Source of the DNA: Syntrophomonadaceae bacterium
GTDB taxonomy: Bacteria > Bacillota > Syntrophomonadia > Syntrophomonadales > Syntrophothermaceae
Direction of reading: 5' to 3'
Length of the DNA stretch: 15,899 bases
Assembly: GCA_029907055.1 (NCBI GenBank)
Contig: JARYMO010000010.1
Location: 1-15,899, forward strand
Part shown: piece after piece, positions 7,101-13,678 of the stretch
Layout of the letters: every line of letters begins with the position of its first letter
Numbering within the stretch: position 1 is the first letter of the stretch
Notes under the pieces: model-generated
What the model was told of the DNA's origin: nothing
What the model saw: only the letters and a program-made list of their open reading frames with translations
Databases searched by the model: none
Translations under genes and position numbers: made by a program

Positions 7101-9222
7101 CGCCCAGTCCTTCCAGCTCGAAGTCAATCTTGGCCTCGTCCACGTTGACCTTGACCAGCCGTACGGTGACCCGGTCGCCGATGCGGTAGGCCTTGCCGGT
7201 GTGGCGCCCCACCAGCGTCAGCATGCGGTCGTCGTACTCGTAGTAGTCGTCGTTGAGGCTGGAAACGTGCACCAGGCCTTCCACCGTGTTCTCCAGGGCC
7301 ACGAAGAAGCCGAAGGACAGCACCGACACCACGATGGCCGGGAACACCTCGCCCACGAAGCGCAGCATGTACTGCGCTTTCTTCATGTCTACCGACTCCC
7401 GTTCGGCTTCTTCGGCGATGACCTCGCGCAGGGTGGAGTGTTCCCCGTAGTGGGTCATCTTCTTCTCCCAGACCGCCCGCTTCCTGGCCGGCACCGAGCC
7501 GCGCCTGAGCAGGTGTGCCAGCACCCGGTGCACCACCAGGTCAGGGTAGCGGCGGATGGGGCTGGTGAAATGCGTGTAGAAGGGGGAAGCCAGCCCGAAG
7601 TGTCCCAGGGCGTGGGGAGCGTAGCGCGCGTGCTTCATGGAACGCAACAGCAGCATGCTGATGGTACGCTCCTCCGGCCGTCCCCGGATGGCAGTCAGGA
7701 TGCGCTGGAAGGCCAGCGGCTCCACCCGTTCCCCGCGGATGCGGTGACCGAACACCCCCAGCACCCGGTTCAGTTCCTCGATGCTGTCGGGGTCCGGGCG
7801 CTCGTGTACCCGGTAGAGCGACGGCGCTTCCCGCCGGTGAATGTGCTCCGCCACCACTTCGTTGGCCTTGATCATGAACTCCTCGATGATCATCTCCGCG
7901 ATGCGCCGCTCGTAGCGCTTGATTTCCAGCGGCAGGCCGGAAGCGGGATCCAGCACCACCTTCGCCTCCGGGAAGTCGAAGTCCAGTGCCCCGCGCGTGA
8001 TGCGCCGGCCCCGCAACACCCCGCACAGGTCGCGCATGGCCGCGAAGTCCTCCAGTTGGCGGTGGTAACGCTCGCGCAGCCGGGCGTCGTTGTCCAGCAG
8101 GATGTCGTTCACCGCCGTGTAGGTCATGCGCTCGTCCACCCGGATGACCGAGCGGGCAATCCGGTAGTCCTGCACCTCGCCATCGTCGCCGATGCGCATC
8201 AACACGCTCATGGCCAGCCGGTCCTCGCCGGCGTTCAGGCTGCAGATGCCGTTGGAGAGCACCGGCGGCAGCATCGGCAGCACCCGGTCCACCAGGTAGA
8301 CGCTGGTCGCCCGGCGCAGCGCCTCCCGGTCCAGGGCGCTGTCCTCGGCCACGTAGTGGGCCACGTCGGCAATGTGCACCCCCAGTTCGAAGCTGCCGTC
8401 CGGCAACCGGGAGATGGACACCGCGTCATCCAGGTCCTTGGCGTCCTCGCCGTCGATGGTCACCGTGGGCAGGTGCCGCAGGTCCAGCCGCGTGGCGGCC
8501 TCCTCTTCCCCCACCGGGCGGGCCACCGCCTCCGCCTCCTCCAGCACCTCGGGCGGAAAGGAGTCGCGCAACTGGAACTTCTTGATGATGGACACCACGT
8601 CCACCCCGGGAGCCCCCTTGGCGCCCAGTACCTCGGTAATCTTGCCCTCCGGGTAGCGGTCCTTGTCCGGCCACACGGTGAGCTGGACCACCACCTTGTC
8701 ACCGTCGTTGAGCTTGAGACGGGTGGGGATGCGCACGTAGATGGGGTATAGCAGGCGCGGGTCGTCGGGAATGACCTGGGGCAGCGGTTTAACTTTCTTG
8801 TAGGTGCCCACCACCTGGGTGTGGGCCCGGGTCACCGCCCTCACCACCTCGCCCTCGGCCCGCTGGGTCCCGTAGGCCTGGCGATTCACGCGCACCAGCA
8901 CGCGGTCGTGGTGCATGGCCCCGTTGAGGTCCCGGCCGTAGACGAAGATCTCCGGCAGCGTCGGGTCGTCCGGGCGCAGGATGCCAAATCCACGGGGGTT
9001 CATGGTGATGACCCCCCGCACCAGGTTCATCAGGCGGGGCAACCCGTACTGCCCGCGCCGGGTCAGCACGATATCCCCGTCCTTCTCCATCGCCGTCAGC
9101 AGCCGCCGGAAGTGCCTGTCTTGCTCGTCGGGCACGTTCAGCGCCTGTTTCAGTTCCCCGTAATCCAGGGGCCGGTAGGTCTTCTGCTCCATGTGCCGCA
9201 GGATGTCATCCCTGGTCACCAT
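7093..9222 (-). CDS. rnr: Ribonuclease R
   Basis: RNase R is a 3'-to-5' hydrolytic exoribonuclease that degrades structured RNA, including rRNA and, with SmpB/tmRNA, stalled mRNA. The start is ATG 9222, with AAGGAGG 7 bases upstream, giving 709 residues, typical for the family. In order: N-terminal winged helix (about 1-62, ending RRGQYG); first cold-shock OB fold (about 67-130, with MNPRGFGILRPDD); second OB fold (about 140-225); RNB catalytic domain (about 245-580), in which TIDGEDAKDLDDAV carries the four metal-binding Asp at 257, 263, 265 and 266, with the same spacing as E. coli RNase II; HFGLASPFYTHFTSPIRRYP near the end of RNB; and a C-terminal S1 domain (GFFVALENTVEGLVHVSSL). There is no Lys-rich tail after S1. 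It follows the HD gene by 69 bases and precedes queC. In Bacillus the gene after rnr is smpB; that is not the case here. Confidence 0.97.
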   Translation of the reverse strand: MVTRDDILRHMEQKTYRPLDYGELKQALNVPDEQDRHFRRLLTAMEKDGDIVLTRRGQYGLPRLMNLVRGVITMNPRGFGILRPDDPTLPEIFVYGRDLNGAMHHDRVLVRVNRQAYGTQRAEGEVVRAVTRAHTQVVGTYKKVKPLPQVIPDDPRLLYPIYVRIPTRLKLNDGDKVVVQLTVWPDKDRYPEGKITEVLGAKGAPGVDVVSIIKKFQLRDSFPPEVLEEAEAVARPVGEEEAATRLDLRHLPTVTIDGEDAKDLDDAVSISRLPDGSFELGVHIADVAHYVAEDSALDREALRRATSVYLVDRVLPMLPPVLSNGICSLNAGEDRLAMSVLMRIGDDGEVQDYRIARSVIRVDERMTYTAVNDILLDNDARLRERYHRQLEDFAAMRDLCGVLRGRRITRGALDFDFPEAKVVLDPASGLPLEIKRYERRIAEMIIEEFMIKANEVVAEHIHRREAPSLYRVHERPDPDSIEELNRVLGVFGHRIRGERVEPLAFQRILTAIRGRPEERTISMLLLRSMKHARYAPHALGHFGLASPFYTHFTSPIRRYPDLVVHRVLAHLLRRGSVPARKRAVWEKKMTHYGEHSTLREVIAEEAERESVDMKKAQYMLRFVGEVFPAIVVSVLSFGFFVALENTVEGLVHVSSLNDDYYEYDDRMLTLVGRHTGKAYRIGDRVTVRLVKVNVDEAKIDFELEGLGGR

Positions 9223-9291
9223 GCCCACCCCTCCTTCTCCTGTCGTTTCGGTGGCCTCCCGCACCGGCGGTGGCTGCCGCCGCCTGCACGG

Positions 9292-9843
9292 TTACAGGCC
9301 CAGCTGTTCCGCCTGCGCCTGCATGGCCCGCAGGGCCAGGTCCAGGAACTCTTCCAGGCCCAGCCCGCACTCCTGGCAGGCCGCGATCTGTGCGCGCCGC
9401 GCCCCGCGCGCGAAGGACTTTTCCCTGAAGCGGTTGAGCAGGAAATCGAGGTCCACCGCCTGCAGCCGTTTTTCCGGGCGGATGAGGGCCGCGGCCACGA
9501 TGAGACCGCTGACCGGATCCGCCGCGTACAGCGCCCGGTCCATCAGCGTGGTGCGCGGGAGCCCGTGGGCGTCGTTGTGCACCCGCACCGCGTACACGAT
9601 TTCCGGCGGCAGCCCGGCTGCCGCCAGTATCTCGCTGCCCACCTGCGAGTGCCGCGCCATGTCGTTGGCGGTGCTGTCATAGTCAATGTCGTGCAGCAGG
9701 CCGGCCAGTCCGAAAGCCTCCTCGTCTTCCCCGAAACGCCTGGCCACCGCCCGCATGATGGCCTCCACCGCCAGGCAGTGGTTGAACAGGTTGCGGTTGT
9801 GCAGGTGCTGCTGCAGCAGCTGCAGCGCGTCTTCTCTCGCCAC
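9292..9843 (-). CDS. HD-domain metal-dependent hydrolase (COG2316-like)
   Basis: This 183-residue protein carries an HD phosphohydrolase fold: His22 (FNHCLAVE), the doublet His51-Asp52 in GLLHDIDYD, further His at 65 and 89 (ARHSQV, VHNDAH), and Asp109 (YAADPVSG). These are the expected metal ligands. It resembles the short cytosolic HD hydrolases that match the HDIG model; the substrate of such stand-alone proteins is usually unknown (nucleotides or cyclic dinucleotides are candidates). The start is GTG 9843, with GGGAGGGAGAAGA upstream. It sits between the esterase and rnr in one operon. The esterase reading frame, out of register, continues across its first 301 bases; I take the HD frame as the real one there because it holds the conserved HD motifs, whereas the other frame has Cys/Trp/Arg/Thr-rich nonsense composition. 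Confidence 0.9.
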   Translation of the reverse strand: MAREDALQLLQQHLHNRNLFNHCLAVEAIMRAVARRFGEDEEAFGLAGLLHDIDYDSTANDMARHSQVGSEILAAAGLPPEIVYAVRVHNDAHGLPRTTLMDRALYAADPVSGLIVAAALIRPEKRLQAVDLDFLLNRFREKSFARGARRAQIAACQECGLGLEEFLDLALRAMQAQAEQLGL

Positions 9844-10607
9844 TCTTCTCCCTCCCGGGCGCGGCCACGCCGCGCAAAATCAACGATCCGGCGGGCCATG
9901 CGCTCCACCTCCGGGCCCATGGTGGCCACGTGAGGAGAGCGGGGCAGCCACACCAGTTCCTTGTCGCGCCCGCCGAAACGCTGCAGGATGACCTCGGCGC
10001 TGCGGGGCTCCACCACCTCGTCGCGCAGCGACTGGAACACCAGCAGCGGGACCCCGGCCGCCGGCAGGTCGGTCACCACCTGCTCCGTCAGCCGCCGCAG
10101 GTTGCGGTAGGCACGCAAGGGGACGTCGTCGTAGGCGAAGCGCCCCCGGCGGCGCAGGTCCTCGTATGCCGCGTCGATGGTCTTGCGCACGGCCGGCTTC
10201 ACCCAGCGCAGCAGCGGCAACAGGCGCAGCAGGACCCCGCGCAGGTAGACCGGCGCGTTAATGCTGACCACCCCGTCCACGGGCTCCTGTCCGGCTGCCG
10301 CCTGCAGCGCCAGCAGCCCGCCCATGGACAGCCCCACCACGTACAAGGCATCGCTGGCTGGCCTCCGGGTGCGGACGGCCTCCCTCACCGCCTCCAGCCA
10401 TTCCTCGGGAGCGGTGCGGTCCAGGTCCTCGGGGCAGGTCCCGTGTCCGGGCAGCAGGGGGGCGTGCACGGTGAAGCCGGCGGCATGCAGGAGCGTGGCC
10501 AGCGGCCGCATCTCCGAGGGAGAGGCGGTGAATCCGTGCACCAGCAGGAAAGTTTCGGCGCCTCCTTCAAGCGTGAAGGGTCGCGCGGCAGGGTGGACGT
10601 CGCTCAT
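9543..10607 (-). CDS. Est30-type carboxylesterase / monoacylglycerol lipase-like alpha/beta hydrolase, with anomalous 3' extension
   Basis: The start ATG 10607 has GGAGG 5 bases upstream (10613-10617). The first 255 residues are a full Est30/YvaK-type cytosolic serine esterase (COG1647): oxyanion-hole segment LLVHGFTASPSEM (21-33), nucleophile elbow GLSMGG with Ser94, acid SLRDEVVEP with Asp196, and base SPHVATM with His226. It should hydrolyse short acyl esters. Family members end at about 245-255 residues, but this frame has TGG at codon 256 and stays open to 9543, giving 354 residues. The extra 99 residues overlap the HD gene in another frame and look non-coding (many Cys, Trp, Thr, Arg). 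A G-to-A change at the last base of that TGG would give TGA, forming the common GTGA stop/start overlap with HD. So the functional gene probably spans about 9843-10607, and the tail reflects stop loss or a sequencing error. It is the first gene of the operon with HD, rnr and queC, as the YvaK gene precedes rnr in Bacillus. Confidence 0.88.
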   Translation of the reverse strand: MSDVHPAARPFTLEGGAETFLLVHGFTASPSEMRPLATLLHAAGFTVHAPLLPGHGTCPEDLDRTAPEEWLEAVREAVRTRRPASDALYVVGLSMGGLLALQAAAGQEPVDGVVSINAPVYLRGVLLRLLPLLRWVKPAVRKTIDAAYEDLRRRGRFAYDDVPLRAYRNLRRLTEQVVTDLPAAGVPLLVFQSLRDEVVEPRSAEVILQRFGGRDKELVWLPRSPHVATMGPEVERMARRIVDFARRGRAREGEEWREKTRCSCCSSTCTTATCSTTAWRWRPSCGRWPGVSGKTRRLSDWPACCTTLTMTAPPTTWRGTRRWAARYWRQPGCRRKSCTRCGCTTTPTGSRAPR

Positions 10608-10612
10608 CGAAT

Positions 10613-10617
10613 CCTCC
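10613..10617 (-). promoter_or_regulatory. Esterase ribosome binding site
   Basis: GGAGG on the minus strand, 5 bases before ATG 10607, selects this start over the in-frame GTG 10625, which lies upstream of the site. Confidence 0.65.
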
Positions 10618-10702
10618 AGAAACACGCGCGGGGATGTCGCCCCACCCCCGCTTCCCTGTGCGGGCGCCGCTGGCTGGCATCCGGCGCCCGGTCGCTACCA
10701 CC

Positions 10703-10731
10703 AGCATACCAGCCGCCCTGGTACGGTTCAA
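10703..10731 (-). promoter_or_regulatory. Extended -10 sigma-A promoter for the esterase-HD-rnr-queC operon
   Basis: On the minus strand, TTGAAC (10726-10731, four of six consensus bases) and TATGCT (10703-10708, four of six) are separated by exactly 17 bases, and TGG directly precedes the -10 (an extended -10 TGn). The predicted transcript starts near 10696, leaving a leader of about 90 bases. This leader contains a GC-rich inverted repeat (arms 10628-10633 and 10646-10651) before the esterase ribosome binding site. The promoter lies just downstream of the hppA terminator, which makes a new transcription unit likely. Confidence 0.65.
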
Positions 10732-10747
10732 GCAGCCGCCCGGCCGC

Positions 10748-10782
10748 AAAAGACCCCGCAGGGCTGAGCCCGGCGGGGTCTT
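10748..10782 (-). terminator. Intrinsic terminator of the secG-hppA transcript
   Basis: Perfect 10-base arms AAGACCCCGC (10750-10759) and GCGGGGTCTT (10773-10782) enclose a further 4-base stem GGGC/GCCC (10761-10764, 10768-10771) with a 3-base loop and one mismatch between the stems. Read on the minus strand the hairpin ends in TCTTTT, a short U tract. It lies about 30 bases after the hppA stop. Confidence 0.85.
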
Positions 10783-10812
10783 GCGGACTGCAGGTCTGGC
10801 CGGGCGTGCGGC

Positions 10813-13341
10813 CTAGCCCTTGATTCGCATCCCGTAGAAGGAGCGGTAAACGAACACCAGCGCAACGGCCAGGAAGACCAGGCCCACGGTGGGCGCGACG
10901 TCGCGGAAAGATTCCGCGATGGCAATCTCCATGGCCAGCAGGCCGAACAGGGTGGTGAACTTGATGATGGGGTTGAGGGCCACCGACGAGGTGTCCTTGA
11001 AGGGGTCCCCCACGGTGTCGCCCACCACGGTGGCATCGTGCAGGGGCGTGCCCTTCTCCTTGAGGTCTACCTCCACTACCTTCTTGGCGTTGTCCCAGCA
11101 ACCGCCGGCGTTGGCCATGAATACCGCCTGGAAGAGCCCGAAGAGGGCGATGGACATCAGGTAGGCCACGAACAGGGACACGGAATCCTCGGTGGTCTTG
11201 GGCGCCGACAGGCACGCGAAGGCCAGGGCAAAAGAGAAGATGGCGATGAAGATGTTGAACATCCCGCTCTGCGCGTACTGGGTGCAGATCTTCACCACTT
11301 CCTTGGAGTTCTCGGTGGCGGCCTTCTGGCTGGCGGTCGCGTCCAGCCGGATGTTGCGCTTGATGTACTCCACTGCCCGGTAGGCCCCGGTGGTGACCGC
11401 CTGGGTGGAAGCCCCGGTGAACCAGTAGATGACCGCGCCGCCACACAGCAGACCCAGGATGGTGTACGGGTTGAGGATGGTCAGCACCGTTTCCGGCTGC
11501 ACCCCTAGGGTCTGCTTGATGACCAGGATGAGGGAGAAGATCATGGTGGTCGCACCCACCACTGCCGTCCCGATCAGCACCGGCTTGGCAGTAGCCTTGA
11601 AGGTGTTGCCGGCACTGTCGTTGGCCTCCAGGTAGTGCTTGCCCTTCTCGAAGTTAGGTGCAAAGCCGAACCTCTTCTCGATCTCCTGCTCGATGCCAGG
11701 AATGGTCTCGATCAGCGACAGCTCGTAGATGGACTGGGCGTTGTCCGTTACCGGCCCGTAGCTGTCCACCGCGATGGTCACCGGGCCCATGCCCAGGAAA
11801 CCGAAGGCCACCAGGCCGAAGGCGAAGATGGAAGGATACATCATGATCTGCGCCAGACCGTAGCCGCTGGCGTAGTAGGCGACGAACATCAGGGTGAAGA
11901 ACACCGCGCCGATCCAGAAGGCGCTGAAATTCCCGGCCACCAGGCCGGACAGGATGTTGAGCGAGGGGCCGCCTTCGCGCGAGGCCTTGACCACCTCGGC
12001 CACGTGCCCGGACTTGGGGCTGGTGAAGATCTTGGTGAACTCGGGGATAAGGGCAGCGCCCAACGTCCCGCAGCTGATGATGGTGGCCAGCACGAACCAC
12101 AGCGACTGCAGTTCGGCGCTCTCCGTGGAACCGGGGCCCAGCATGTAGTAGCTGACCGCGTAGGTGACCAGGATGGAGAGCAGCGAGGTGAGCCACACCA
12201 GGCTGGTGAGCGGGTGCTCGAAGTCCAGCTCGTCCTTGTCGCCGTACATGGCCTGGGTGATGGCGCCGTTGATGTAGAAGGAGGCGATGGAGGTGATGAT
12301 CATCAGCACACGCATCACGAAGATCCAGGTCAGCAGGGTGGTCTGCATGGCCGGCGCCACCGCCAGCACGATGAAGGTGATGAGGGCCACCCCGGTCACC
12401 CCGTAGGTCTCGAAGCCGTCGGCGGTGGGACCCACGCTGTCGCCCGCATTGTCGCCCGTGCAGTCGGCAATGACCCCCGGGTTGCGCGGGTCGTCTTCCT
12501 TGATGCCGAAGACGATCTTCATCAGGTCGGAGGCAATGTCAGCGATCTTGGTGAAGATGCCGCCGGCGATGCGCAGCGCGCTGGCCCCAAGCGACTCGCC
12601 GATGGCGAAGCCGATGAAGCTGGCCCCGGCCAGTTCGCGCGGCACGAAGAGGAGGATGGCCAGCATCATGATGAGCTCGACGCAGATGAGCAGCACGCCG
12701 ATGCTCATGCCCGCATCCAGCGCGATCCGCAGCACCTTGAGCGGCTTGCTCTCCAGGGAGGCGAAGGCGGTGCGGCTGTTGGCCAGGGTGTTCATGCGGA
12801 TGCCGTACCAGGCCACGCTGTACGAGCCCAGGATGCCGACCACGGTCCAGCCCAGGATGAGCAGCACCCCGCCCATGGCGGTCTGTTGCAGGAAGCCGAA
12901 GTAGAAGGCGATGCACAGGGCAATGAAGAGGAAGAGCACGGCCAGGAACTTGCCCTGCTGGATAAGGTAGGTCTTGCAGGTCTGGTAGATGGTGTCGGCC
13001 ACCTCCAGCATGGACTGGTGCGCCTCGATCTTCTTGACCCGCATGAACTGGTAGAGCCCGAACAGCATCCCCAGCAGGCACACCCCCATGCCCAGCAGCA
13101 ACAGGCTGTTCTGGTGGGGTTCCAGGACCGGGATGACCAGGCTGGCTTCGCTGGCTGCCGCTACGGCAGGCGCCGCCAGCAGCGCCGGCACCCCGCACAG
13201 GCTACCCAGCAGCACCCTGCGCAGGAGGCGTCCGAAGGACAGCATCTCCCGGCCGCCGGCACGCAGGCCGCCCCAGGCCAGGTATGTGAAGAGGATCAGG
13301 GCCCCCAAGGCCCCAGTAGGAAGCAACGCATTGACATCCAT
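10813..13341 (-). CDS. hppA: Membrane-bound proton-translocating pyrophosphatase (divergent, K+-independent type)
   Basis: This polytopic membrane pump couples hydrolysis of PPi to ion export. From ATG 13341 it is 842 residues, longer than most (about 650-780). Hydrophobic segments recur along the protein. Catalytic signatures: KEDDPRNP (281-288), GDNAGDSVGPTADGFETY (296-313), SYGPVTDNAQSI (527-538), and near the C-terminus NAGGCWDNAKK and VVGDTVGDPFKDT. The motif after GNT reads GNTFKATAK (578-586); Lys582 is at the position where Lys confers K+ independence and Ala is found in K+-dependent enzymes. Several motifs differ from canonical pumps (GDNAGDSVGPTADGFE for GDNVGDVAGMGADLFE; DNAQSI for DNAGGI), which matches the divergent Na+-regulated H+-PPase clade known from Chlorobium and Cellulomonas. 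The start is uncertain: GTG 13356 lies directly against AAAGG, while ATG 13341 is 11 bases after AAAGGGTGA. Residues 34-64 look like a signal peptide (RR, hydrophobic run, AVAAA). It follows secG by 34 bases. Confidence 0.95.
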   Translation of the reverse strand: MDVNALLPTGALGALILFTYLAWGGLRAGGREMLSFGRLLRRVLLGSLCGVPALLAAPAVAAASEASLVIPVLEPHQNSLLLLGMGVCLLGMLFGLYQFMRVKKIEAHQSMLEVADTIYQTCKTYLIQQGKFLAVLFLFIALCIAFYFGFLQQTAMGGVLLILGWTVVGILGSYSVAWYGIRMNTLANSRTAFASLESKPLKVLRIALDAGMSIGVLLICVELIMMLAILLFVPRELAGASFIGFAIGESLGASALRIAGGIFTKIADIASDLMKIVFGIKEDDPRNPGVIADCTGDNAGDSVGPTADGFETYGVTGVALITFIVLAVAPAMQTTLLTWIFVMRVLMIITSIASFYINGAITQAMYGDKDELDFEHPLTSLVWLTSLLSILVTYAVSYYMLGPGSTESAELQSLWFVLATIISCGTLGAALIPEFTKIFTSPKSGHVAEVVKASREGGPSLNILSGLVAGNFSAFWIGAVFFTLMFVAYYASGYGLAQIMMYPSIFAFGLVAFGFLGMGPVTIAVDSYGPVTDNAQSIYELSLIETIPGIEQEIEKRFGFAPNFEKGKHYLEANDSAGNTFKATAKPVLIGTAVVGATTMIFSLILVIKQTLGVQPETVLTILNPYTILGLLCGGAVIYWFTGASTQAVTTGAYRAVEYIKRNIRLDATASQKAATENSKEVVKICTQYAQSGMFNIFIAIFSFALAFACLSAPKTTEDSVSLFVAYLMSIALFGLFQAVFMANAGGCWDNAKKVVEVDLKEKGTPLHDATVVGDTVGDPFKDTSSVALNPIIKFTTLFGLLAMEIAIAESFRDVAPTVGLVFLAVALVFVYRSFYGMRIKG

Positions 13342-13375
13342 CGGTTCGAGTTTCACCCTTTCAGTTCCGTGGTCC

Positions 13376-13600
13376 TTACATCAGCGCCAGCGTCAGGGTG
13401 AGGAGCATGAACAGGATGGCGAGGACAGTCGACACCCGACTGAACAGCTCGTCCATGCCCTTCTTCTTGCCGAAGATGGCCTCCGCTCCTCCGGCGATTG
13501 ACCCGGACAGCCCCGCGCTCCGGCCGGACTGCAACAGGACCGTGGAGATCAGTCCCAGCGAGACCAGCACCTGGAGCGTTGTCAGGATGATCTTGAGCAC
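13376..13600 (-). CDS. secG: Preprotein translocase subunit SecG
   Basis: SecG is the small third subunit of the SecYEG export channel and stimulates SecA-driven translocation. From GTG 13600 the product is 74 residues, typical size. It has two transmembrane segments, KIILTTLQVLVSLGLISTVL (about 3-22) and STVLAILFMLLTLTLAL (about 57-73), joined by a Gly/Ser-rich loop LLQSGRSAGLSGSIAGGAEAI and FGKKKGMDELFSR, the usual SecG loop with FGKK. GTG 13600 was chosen because GGAGGTGA (13606-13613) lies 5 bases upstream; the open frame extends further but without a better site. It lies 78 bases after eno and 34 bases before hppA. The eno-secG order is conserved in Bacillota. Confidence 0.95.
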   Translation of the reverse strand: MLKIILTTLQVLVSLGLISTVLLQSGRSAGLSGSIAGGAEAIFGKKKGMDELFSRVSTVLAILFMLLTLTLALM

Positions 13601-13605
13601 CCACT

Positions 13606-13613
13606 TCACCTCC
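13606..13613 (-). promoter_or_regulatory. secG ribosome binding site
   Basis: GGAGGTGA on the minus strand, 5 bases before GTG 13600, fixes a 74-residue SecG beginning VLKIIL rather than a longer product. Confidence 0.7.
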
Positions 13614-13641
13614 CGCCGCCGACGTTTCAAGGCCACTAAAG

Positions 13642-13671
13642 ATGATACCACACCCGCAGGCAAAAGGACAG
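13642..13671 (-). promoter_or_regulatory. Possible extended -10 promoter for secG-hppA
   Basis: In the 78-base eno-secG gap the minus strand has TGG-TATCAT (-10 at 13642-13647, TGG at 13648-13650), with a weak -35 CTGTCC (13666-13671) at 18 bases. The extended -10 could drive secG-hppA independently of gpmI-eno. I see no terminator between eno and secG, so read-through is also expected. Confidence 0.45.
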
Positions 13672-13678
13672 CGCGAGG

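Noticed and set aside
7201..8751. 516-codon plus-strand open frame opposite rnr
   Set aside because: It is a shadow of the RNase R gene, with His/Gln/Val-rich composition and no recognisable motif.
10604..11446. 280-codon minus-strand frame across the hppA end and the following gap
   Set aside because: It lies out of frame within hppA, crosses the terminator and promoter, and has no family signature.
11635..13401. 588-codon plus-strand open frame opposite hppA
   Set aside because: It is rich in His, Gln, Asp and Gly with no domain. The minus strand encodes a clear membrane pyrophosphatase over the same bases.
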